A model generated the notes under the pieces. The model was not told the DNA's origin. It made no database searches and saw nothing but the letters and a program-made list of their open reading frames with translations. From positions 1 to 5,417 of the forward strand of contig JAFGDP010000074.1 in NCBI GenBank assembly GCA_016932075.1: 5,417 nt of DNA. Direction: 5' to 3'. Shown piece by piece: positions 1-5,417 of this stretch (position 1 is its first letter; each line of letters opens with the position of its first letter). The translations under genes and the position numbers were made by a program. The stretch is from Chitinispirillaceae bacterium (GTDB lineage: Bacteria; Fibrobacterota; Chitinivibrionia; Chitinivibrionales; Chitinispirillaceae).

Positions 1-424
1 GGTCATTGGCTATAAGAAGATATGCCAATTCACCCAGGTCTCCAGCAGCAGGGTACGGTTGAATATTACCAGAAGCTGGGACCATCCGGAGATCAGCAAT
101 TTTGCCTTATACAGAACGCTTTCCGGTATAGATCTTACACCTGAAGACACCTCGCATACTGTCGCAGTCATGCCGTCGGCAACAACAGCGGCATCACTTT
201 CCTTGCAGCCGAAAATCACGGTAAACGGCCAAAGGATAACAATAAATATGCAGGGGCAGCGAATCAGCCATGTCGAGATCGTCAGGATGGACGGCCGGTC
301 GGTTAAGTTGGCGGGCGTCTCCGGTTCAAAGGCGGTTTCCAGTCCTTTGACGTCCGGAGTTTATGTGGTGAAAACTCAAACCGGCGGGAGGACTTTCCAA
401 AGTAAAATAGCGGTTTCAAGGTGA
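1..424 (+). CDS. GH29-type alpha-L-fucosidase, C-terminal part with sorting-type domain (5' truncated)
   Basis: Partial gene: the frame is open from the window edge (first whole codon at base 2) to TGA at 422-424, giving 140 visible residues. Residues 2-37 begin IGYKK, continue with an RVRLNI strand and end in PEISNFALY. This pattern (IGYK+, a hydrophobic strand with R.R, then P.IS.F.LY) is what I know from the C-terminal galactose-binding-like beta-sandwich of GH29 alpha-L-fucosidases, retaining exo-enzymes that remove terminal alpha-L-fucose. The catalytic barrel lies upstream and is not seen. Residues 38-66 form a Ser/Thr/Ala-rich linker. Residues 67-140 form a beta-rich tail with an IVRMDGR turn, then LTSGVYVVK and a final KIAVSR strand, typical of T9SS type A-like sorting domains that export and anchor the protein. 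The genes downstream are GH95 and GH78 enzymes, which supports a fucosidase role. A TTG at base 59 is an internal Leu codon, not a start. The GH29 assignment rests on about 40 residues; another F5/8C-like module of a different hydrolase is the main alternative. Confidence 0.7.
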   Translation, partial: VIGYKKICQFTQVSSSRVRLNITRSWDHPEISNFALYRTLSGIDLTPEDTSHTVAVMPSATTAASLSLQPKITVNGQRITINMQGQRISHVEIVRMDGRSVKLAGVSGSKAVSSPLTSGVYVVKTQTGGRTFQSKIAVSR

Positions 425-502
425 AGGAACAGCCGGGAGCGACCTTGAAAAATTCGATGACTTAAAAAACACACCGAGGTCGTCTGAAATTTCGCGGAGC
501 GG

Positions 503-533
503 TTGACGCTTCCGTGACGGGCGGAAGTAAATA
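503..533 (+). promoter_or_regulatory. Candidate promoter with a dyad in the spacer, upstream of the GH95 gene
   Basis: TTGACG at 503-508 matches five of six bases of a sigma-70 -35 box. After a 19-base spacer, an AT-rich stretch starts with TAAATA at 528-533, a weak -10 match. The spacer is exactly filled by a perfect 6-bp inverted repeat. A 19-base spacer with a dyad between the boxes is the known layout of MerR-family-controlled promoters, but no such regulator is in the window. The -10 is poor and FCB bacteria may use different consensus boxes, for example TAnnTTTG; TATATTTA at 558-565 is close to that. The promoter is therefore only a candidate. Confidence 0.3.
509..527 (+). repeat. Perfect inverted repeat CTTCCG-N7-CGGAAG
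   Basis: CTTCCG (509-514) and CGGAAG (522-527) are exact reverse complements around a 7-base loop (TGACGGG), with a possible G-U pair just outside. It lies 85 bases after the stop of the fucosidase gene and 54 bases before the GH95 start. It could be an operator, since it sits between -35-like and -10-like boxes, or a short transcript-end hairpin. The following bases (TAAATATTTATATT) are AT-rich but not a real U-tract, so a strong intrinsic terminator is unlikely. Confidence 0.45.
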
Positions 534-568
534 TTTATATTCCCATTTGTCATTATGTATATTTAATC

Positions 569-574
569 GAAAGG
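569..574 (+). promoter_or_regulatory. Ribosome binding site of the GH95 gene
   Basis: GAAAGG at 569-574 ends 7 bases before the ATG at 582. It is the only Shine-Dalgarno-like purine run with suitable spacing here, and together with the signal peptide that follows it fixes the start. Confidence 0.6.
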
Positions 575-581
575 CAAGAGT

Positions 582-3122
582 ATGAGGACAAACCAGCCAA
601 TTCTATGTCTGGCGGGGGCACTGGCGATCTCGCTGACCCCCCTTATTTCCTTTGCCCAGGTAACCTACAACGGGCAGGCCGGACCGCCGGCGAACAAGCT
701 GGTGCTGTGGTACCGTCAGGCTGCCACGAACTGGATGACTTCAGCGTTGCCGATCGGCAACGGGAGACTGGGTGCCATGGTCTTTGGCGGGCCGGACCAG
801 GAGCATCTTCAGTGCAATGAAAAGACCGTCTGGACCGGCAACAAAACAACCTACGGCGCGTACCAGAATTTCTGCGACCTGTACTTTGATTTCAGCGGTG
901 TAACGACTGTCAACAACTACCGCCGGGAGCTCGATATTGAAGAGGGAATTGCGCGTGTCACCTATGCCATCGGTACCACGCAGTATACGCGCGAATATTT
1001 TTCGAGCTTTCCGGACAGCGTCCTCGTGATGCGTCTGACGACAAACGAAACCAATAAACTCAACTTCGCGGTGCGCCTTGTCGATGCTCATACGGGGACG
1101 AGAACCATTTCCGGAAACACAATAACGCTCTCCGGGAACCTCACCCTCCTGTCGTATGAGGCGCAGGTCGTGGTGCTCAATGAAGGCGGCACCGTGACCG
1201 CAGGGACGGACAGGATCACGGTAAGCAATGCAAATGCGGTTACCATTATTTTTGCTGGTGGAACGGACTACGATCCTTCGCTTTCCACGTACAAAGGCAC
1301 AGGGCTTCATGCCAGAATCACGAACCAGATAACCAGCGCTTCCGCCAAGACATACAGTACGCTGAAATCGAACCATATGGGCGATTACACGGCGCTGTTC
1401 AACAGGGTCTCTCTGAACCTGAACGACTCCAAGCCGTCTATTCCCACGCATGACCTTATTGTGAATTACAACAACGGTAACCGTGACCCGGCGCTCGATG
1501 TGCTGTATTTCCAGTTCGGGCGGTATCTGACCATAGCTTCATCACGCGGACTGGGATTGCCTTCCAACCTGCAGGGCATATGGAACAACATCAATAATCC
1601 ACCCTGGCAATCTGATTACCACAGCGATGTCAATGTGGAAATGAATTACTGGCCCACTGATGCGGCCAATCTCAATGAATGCTTCACGCCGTTCTCCGAC
1701 TGGGTATTTAACCAGGCAATAACGCAAAGCACCTGGAAAAGCAACGCAACGTCACTCGGGGCGAATGGTTTTACTTTTTATACACAGAATAATATTTTCG
1801 GATACTCCGACTGGGAGATCAACTCCGAAGGGAATGCCTGGTATTGTATGAACCTGTGGGACCATTTCACGTTTACGCTGGACACGAATTACCTTCTGAC
1901 ACGTGCGTATCCGGTCATGAAAAGCGCCTGCGATTTCTGGATAAGCACGCTCATTACCGATACCGACGGAAAGCTCGTGGCGCCCAATTCGTGGTCGCCG
2001 GAGCACGGAAATCCGTCGCGGGAGAAAGGCACCACGTACGCGCAGACGCTGATCTGGGACCTGTTTACTAATACTATAAAAGCAAGTCAAATCCTGAATG
2101 TCGACCAGAGTTTCAGAACCACGGTACAGACAAGGCTTAATCAACTCGATACAGGACTCAGGCTGGGGGCAACGGTCGTTTCAGGCAGCGTCAACTACGG
2201 ACCGCTGCTGCGCGAATGGAAATATCAGAATGATGTGCTTGGCGAGCAGCACAGGCATATCTCACACCTTATCTGTTTATATCCGGGCAAACAGGTGTCC
2301 CCGTATATCAATACGACATTTTCCAATGCCGCAAAGGCGTCCCTGATTGACAGGGGAGACGGAGGTACGGGCTGGGCACGGGCATGGAAGATCTGCACCT
2401 GGGCGAGGCTGCTCGACGGAAACCATGCAAAAACTCTTCTGCAGAATGCATTGAATCTGACGACCGTCACCTGGGTTGACATGACGAACGGCGGGGGGAT
2501 TTATGAGAACCTCCTTGATGCCCATCCTCCGTTCCAGATCGACGGCAACTTCGGCGCCACCGCCGGCATCGCCGAAATGATCATTCAGTCGCACCTCGGG
2601 GAGTTCGTCTTTCTTCCTGCGCTGCCGACCGTATGGCCGAAAGGAAACATAAAAGGTCTTGGGGCACGAGGCGCGTTTATCGCAGATATTTACTGGAGCA
2701 ACACCCAATTCGATTCCGCGTGGGTGCTTTCGAAAAAAGGAACGCGCTGCAGGGTCAGGGGAACCGGCTATTATGTGTACGACCTGAACCGGGCCGCAGT
2801 CTCCTGCTCCACGACGACAAACCAGACGAGTTTTCCGACGGCGTCTGGTGCGCGTTACCTGATTTCACGGTTGCCGGTCGGCGTGGAAAGAGGGATCGAT
2901 GTTCCGGTTCGGTTTGAAAACGTTCGCGATTATGCATTCAAGACGGTTTCCAAAATTATCAAATTGCCCGCGTGTTCATCAGGCAAGAAGGCGTCCGTGA
3001 CGATCTACGATCTGCACGGCAGACTGCTTGGACGATTCATGGAAAGTAAAAATGCGGTTAACCTTACAAAGTATATTGAAAATTCACGGGGTGTGATAAT
3101 AGTCAAGATAGAAGTCAGATGA
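582..3122 (+). CDS. Secreted GH95 alpha-L-fucosidase/alpha-L-galactosidase with C-terminal sorting-type domain
   Basis: Complete 846-aa inverting exo-glycosidase of family GH95, whose members release terminal alpha-L-fucose (often alpha-1,2-linked) or alpha-L-galactose. Residues 1-25 are a signal peptide with probable cleavage after SFA, before Q26. The N-terminal beta-sandwich domain starts near residue 40 with the hallmark ALPIGNGRLGAMVFGG (55-70), then NEKTVWTG (79-86) and GAYQNF (92-97). The (alpha/alpha)6 catalytic domain runs from about 300. It contains SDVNVEMNYWP (348-358), SPEHG (472-476), HRHISHL (557-563), GWARAWK (597-603) and DAHPPFQIDGNFG (646-658). By analogy with Bifidobacterium bifidum AfcA, E474 is the general acid and N351 with D654 form the base system. 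The AfcA-type NxN pair reads D349-V-N351 here. A C-terminal beta-domain ends near 775. Residues 783-846 (VTIYDLHGR turn, RGVIIVKIEV end) resemble a divergent T9SS type A sorting domain. C98 stands where relatives usually have Gly (NFGDLY). The gene starts 157 bases after the fucosidase gene. Family call is very sure; fucose versus L-galactose preference cannot be read. Confidence 0.95.
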   Translation: MRTNQPILCLAGALAISLTPLISFAQVTYNGQAGPPANKLVLWYRQAATNWMTSALPIGNGRLGAMVFGGPDQEHLQCNEKTVWTGNKTTYGAYQNFCDLYFDFSGVTTVNNYRRELDIEEGIARVTYAIGTTQYTREYFSSFPDSVLVMRLTTNETNKLNFAVRLVDAHTGTRTISGNTITLSGNLTLLSYEAQVVVLNEGGTVTAGTDRITVSNANAVTIIFAGGTDYDPSLSTYKGTGLHARITNQITSASAKTYSTLKSNHMGDYTALFNRVSLNLNDSKPSIPTHDLIVNYNNGNRDPALDVLYFQFGRYLTIASSRGLGLPSNLQGIWNNINNPPWQSDYHSDVNVEMNYWPTDAANLNECFTPFSDWVFNQAITQSTWKSNATSLGANGFTFYTQNNIFGYSDWEINSEGNAWYCMNLWDHFTFTLDTNYLLTRAYPVMKSACDFWISTLITDTDGKLVAPNSWSPEHGNPSREKGTTYAQTLIWDLFTNTIKASQILNVDQSFRTTVQTRLNQLDTGLRLGATVVSGSVNYGPLLREWKYQNDVLGEQHRHISHLICLYPGKQVSPYINTTFSNAAKASLIDRGDGGTGWARAWKICTWARLLDGNHAKTLLQNALNLTTVTWVDMTNGGGIYENLLDAHPPFQIDGNFGATAGIAEMIIQSHLGEFVFLPALPTVWPKGNIKGLGARGAFIADIYWSNTQFDSAWVLSKKGTRCRVRGTGYYVYDLNRAAVSCSTTTNQTSFPTASGARYLISRLPVGVERGIDVPVRFENVRDYAFKTVSKIIKLPACSSGKKASVTIYDLHGRLLGRFMESKNAVNLTKYIENSRGVIIVKIEVR

Positions 3123-3137
3123 TATGGGATAACCTGG

Positions 3138-3169
3138 CATAGTCATCACTCAGGCGATGAAAAGCTATG
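3138..3169 (+). repeat. Imperfect hairpin in the GH95-GH78 gap
   Basis: CATAG-TCATC (3138-3147) can pair with GATGA (3156-3160) and CTATG (3165-3169), with an 8-base loop and a 4-base bulge (AAAG) on the 3' side. It follows the GH95 stop by 15 bases and is followed by a G-run (G6 at 3169-3174) rather than a U-tract, so it is not a convincing intrinsic terminator. It may be a transcript-processing or leader structure between two co-transcribed genes, or chance. Apart from this and the ribosome binding site I see nothing in the 3123-3202 gap. Confidence 0.3.
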
Positions 3170-3192
3170 GGGGGTATTCTACAGATAGGAAT

Positions 3193-3196
3193 GAGG
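3193..3196 (+). promoter_or_regulatory. Ribosome binding site that favours the ATG at 3203
   Basis: GAGG at 3193-3196 leaves 6 bases before ATG 3203. The competing in-frame ATG codons are less well served: 3167 has no clear purine box, 3191 has AGGA directly abutting it with no spacing, and 3332 would leave a signal sequence with no positively charged n-region. The site therefore decides the start in favour of 3203. Confidence 0.5.
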
Positions 3197-3202
3197 CGAA
3201 TC

Positions 3203-5417
3203 ATGAACGATAATCTTCGAAGACTGAACGAAGAGCCGAATGCGGGTAAGCTGCTCATACGGTTCCGTGAGGGGCGGGGCCGGCAACTGCCTCGTCTACT
3301 CGAGAATGCACGGAAAACAGCTCCAATAATAATGGCGGTCATGGCATTCGCGCTGCCCGTTCAATCACAATGGAACGCCAACTGGATCTGGCAGAGCGCC
3401 GACGGCCCGGCAGACACGTGGATGTGCTTTAGAAAAACCTTCACCCTGTCCTCGGTACCTGCTTCTGCAATAGCATATATCGCTGCTGATTCAAAATACT
3501 GGCTTTATGTTAATGACGGCCTTGTTGTTCGCGAAGGCAACCTCAAACGGGGGCCGGATCCCACGAGCGGATACTACGATTCTCTCAACCTTGCTCCTTA
3601 TCTCACCTCCGGTTCAAATACTATTGCCGCTCTCGTCCATTACTGGGGCGTACAGGGATTTTCGCACCGGAGCAGCGGCCGCGGCGGTTTTGTTTTCCAG
3701 ATGAACGCGGGCGGCACGAACGTCGTCAGTGATGCAACATGGAAAGCGCGCGTTCATCCGGCGTTCAGCGTCTGTGGTACGCAACCGAACTACCGGATTT
3801 CCGAACGGAGCGTACGGTTCAGCGCAGCTGCCGATATCCCGGCCTGGTATACGAAATTATTCTCCGATGCTTCGTGGTCATCGGCAGTGGCGAAGGGGCT
3901 GCCGCCGGCAACTCCGTGGGGCGCATTGACCAAACGTCCGATTCCGTTATGGAAAGATTACGGCGTAGCGAATTACGTCAATAACGCCGCTCTTGGGCTG
4001 CCGAGGACCGGTGCGGTGACGCTGAAAGCGGCGCTGCCGTATAATATGCAGGTCAATGCGCGGTTTACGGTCTCGTCAACAACAGCCGGTCTTGTCGTGA
4101 GCGTCAATTCGTCCACCAACGCGGAACAGAGCCTCATCGCCCAGTATCTTACCGCAGGCACCGGCGCCGATGAAACGTTTGAGGTGCCGATCTGGCTGAA
4201 CGGCGACACGATCCGGTACACCATTCCGGCAAACGTCACGGTCAAGGCGGTGAGTTACCGGAGAACCGGCTATAATTCTGCAGTAATCGGGACTTTTTTG
4301 TGCAACGATGCCTATTACAACACGCTATGGCGAAAATGCGTAAATACGTTAGAGGTTTGCATGCGCGACAACTACTTCGACTGCCCGGACCGTGAGCGCG
4401 CGTTGTGGTGGGGAGACGTTGTGTTGGAAATCGGACAGACCTTTTATGTGCTCGACCGCAATGCGGATCTGCTCTCAGCCAAATCAATACGCGAACTCAT
4501 GAACTGGCAGCGCGCCGATAAAACGATTTTCGCGCCGGTCCCTGCGGGTAACTGGAGCAGCGAGCTGCCCGTGCAGATGCTGGCAAGTGTGGGACGCGAA
4601 GGGTTCTGGAACTATTTCCGGTACAGCGGAGACTCTGCATTAATCCGCGAGGTGTATCCCCGCGTGCGCGACTACCTGAGTGTCTGGTCGCTGGGCGGCA
4701 ACGGCCTGGTCGTGCACCGCGCCGGTGGCTGGGACTGGACCGACTGGGGCACCAATATCGACATAAATGTTCTTGATAACTGCTGGTATTACCTCGCGCT
4801 CAAGGCCGCGATTCCCATGGCCGCAATGAGCGGGTATGCAGGCGATACGGCCGGATACCGGACGCGAATGAACAGTATCACTTCCAATTTTGTAACATCA
4901 TATTGGAATACGGGCGGTCAATATTTCATGTCTTCTTCGGTCACGATTCCGGATGATCGCGCCAATGCCATGGCCGTAATAGCCGGGCTTGCGCAATCGC
5001 AGCATTATGCGGGAATTTCCACCGTGTTGACACAAAGGACATTTGCCAGCCCATGGATGGAAAAATGGGTGGAAGAGGCGTTTATCCTTATGAAAAATGA
5101 AACGGCTTCGCTTGCCAGAATGAGAACGCGGTATCAGACAATGGTGAGCAGCTGGAGTTCCACGCTCTGGGAGAATTTTCCGGCCAGCGGCACACCCAAC
5201 CACTCCTGGGCGGGCGGCCCGCTGACCCTGCTTTCGCAGTATGTCGCCGGCGTGGCTCCGGAAACGGCGGGATTTTCAACATACCATGTGCTGCCGATGC
5301 TCGGGCCCCTGACTGCGGTATCCGCAGCAGTACCTTCTGTCAAGGGTTTGATATCGGTGAGCGATTCGCTGACCGCGAGCCAGTTTGTCATGAACCTGAC
5401 TTCACCGTCCGGAACAC
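3203..5417 (+). CDS. Secreted GH78-like alpha-L-rhamnosidase (3' truncated)
   Basis: Open frame of 738 codons running off the window end. Likely an inverting exo-enzyme that removes terminal alpha-L-rhamnose outside the cytoplasm. Residues 37-55 (RKT, then a hydrophobic run ending VQS before Q56) look like a signal peptide, preceded by an unusual charged extension of about 36 residues. From residue 60, NWIW, FRKTF and an AD..YWLYVND segment form the N-terminal beta-sandwich seen in bacterial rhamnosidases. The (alpha/alpha)6 catalytic domain begins near 363 (GTFLCND). It carries DCPDRERALWWGD at 393-405, GGWDWTDWG at 508-516, LWENF at 655-659 and PNHSW at 665-669. By analogy with Streptomyces avermitilis Rha78A, E398 would be the general acid, E657 the general base, and D393, D405 and H667 substrate-site residues. 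The C-terminal beta-domain starts near 685 (YHVLPMLGPL) and is cut off, so a terminal sorting domain cannot be checked. The DCP motif is one residue shorter than the DCPxRxExxGWxGD form, so substrate specificity is less sure than the fold. The gene follows GH95 by 80 bases and is probably co-transcribed. Confidence 0.87.
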   Translation, partial: MNDNLRRLNEEPNAGKLLIRFREGRGRQLPRLLENARKTAPIIMAVMAFALPVQSQWNANWIWQSADGPADTWMCFRKTFTLSSVPASAIAYIAADSKYWLYVNDGLVVREGNLKRGPDPTSGYYDSLNLAPYLTSGSNTIAALVHYWGVQGFSHRSSGRGGFVFQMNAGGTNVVSDATWKARVHPAFSVCGTQPNYRISERSVRFSAAADIPAWYTKLFSDASWSSAVAKGLPPATPWGALTKRPIPLWKDYGVANYVNNAALGLPRTGAVTLKAALPYNMQVNARFTVSSTTAGLVVSVNSSTNAEQSLIAQYLTAGTGADETFEVPIWLNGDTIRYTIPANVTVKAVSYRRTGYNSAVIGTFLCNDAYYNTLWRKCVNTLEVCMRDNYFDCPDRERALWWGDVVLEIGQTFYVLDRNADLLSAKSIRELMNWQRADKTIFAPVPAGNWSSELPVQMLASVGREGFWNYFRYSGDSALIREVYPRVRDYLSVWSLGGNGLVVHRAGGWDWTDWGTNIDINVLDNCWYYLALKAAIPMAAMSGYAGDTAGYRTRMNSITSNFVTSYWNTGGQYFMSSSVTIPDDRANAMAVIAGLAQSQHYAGISTVLTQRTFASPWMEKWVEEAFILMKNETASLARMRTRYQTMVSSWSSTLWENFPASGTPNHSWAGGPLTLLSQYVAGVAPETAGFSTYHVLPMLGPLTAVSAAVPSVKGLISVSDSLTASQFVMNLTSPSGT

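Noticed and set aside
440..482. Inverted repeat CGACCT (440-445) / AGGTCG (477-482) as a terminator of the fucosidase gene
   Set aside because: The loop is 31 bases and no U-tract follows, so it does not look like an intrinsic terminator; a 6-bp match at this distance is expected by chance.
582..656. Lipoprotein signal for GH95 (Cys at residue 9 in PILCLAG)
   Set aside because: The Cys lies too early, before most of the hydrophobic core; a standard signal peptidase I site after SFA fits better.
741..1451. Minus-strand open frame of 236 codons inside the GH95 gene
   Set aside because: It lies wholly antisense to strongly recognised GH95 sequence, and its translation has no family pattern or plausible domain; it is a shadow of codon bias.
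2277..2708. Minus-strand open frame of 143 codons within the GH95 catalytic domain
   Set aside because: Antisense to conserved motifs such as HRHISHL and FQIDGNFG, with no protein-like features of its own.
3729..3984. Two overlapping plus-strand frames inside the GH78 gene
   Set aside because: The continuous GH78 frame covers this region without a stop and has matching domain content; these are out-of-frame shadows.
4898..5391. Minus-strand frames near the window end
   Set aside because: All are antisense to the GH78 catalytic domain, including its NHSW and VLPMLG segments, and show no recognisable product.

Overview
The window reads as part of a carbohydrate-degradation locus from a bacterium of the Fibrobacterota–Chlorobi–Bacteroidota (FCB) type or a relative. 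The basis is that the encoded enzymes are exported and that the two visible C-termini end in a small beta-rich module resembling type IX secretion (T9SS) type A sorting domains. There is no SusC/SusD pair, so a classical Bacteroides-style locus is not shown. The genus cannot be decided; a Fibrobacterota/Chitinispirillia-like lineage would fit, but that is a guess.

Layout: three genes lie in a row on the + strand. Bases 1-424 are the 3' end of a gene whose last 140 codons look like the C-terminal beta-sandwich of a GH29 alpha-L-fucosidase followed by a sorting-type domain. A 157-base gap (425-581) holds a candidate promoter with a perfect 6-bp dyad between its -35-like and -10-like elements. 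Bases 582-3122 are a complete, signal-peptide-bearing GH95 enzyme (alpha-L-fucosidase/alpha-L-galactosidase family, 846 aa) with its own divergent C-terminal module. After an 80-base gap with an imperfect hairpin, an alpha-L-rhamnosidase-like GH78 gene starts near 3203 and runs open off the end of the window (at least 738 codons).

Together the three products would remove terminal L-fucose, L-fucose/L-galactose and L-rhamnose residues. These L-sugars occur together in plant pectins (rhamnogalacturonan I/II), arabinogalactan proteins and some microbial or algal polysaccharides. The locus therefore looks like a set of secreted exo-acting debranching enzymes for a 6-deoxy-sugar-rich glycan. The substrate is an inference from family combination only.

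I found no RNA genes, mobile elements, CRISPR arrays or minus-strand genes. I see no evidence for a wholly new system here. The items worth a second look are the dyad-containing promoter, the unusually long N-terminal extension of the GH78 protein, the variant active-site motifs and the divergent C-terminal sorting-type domains.
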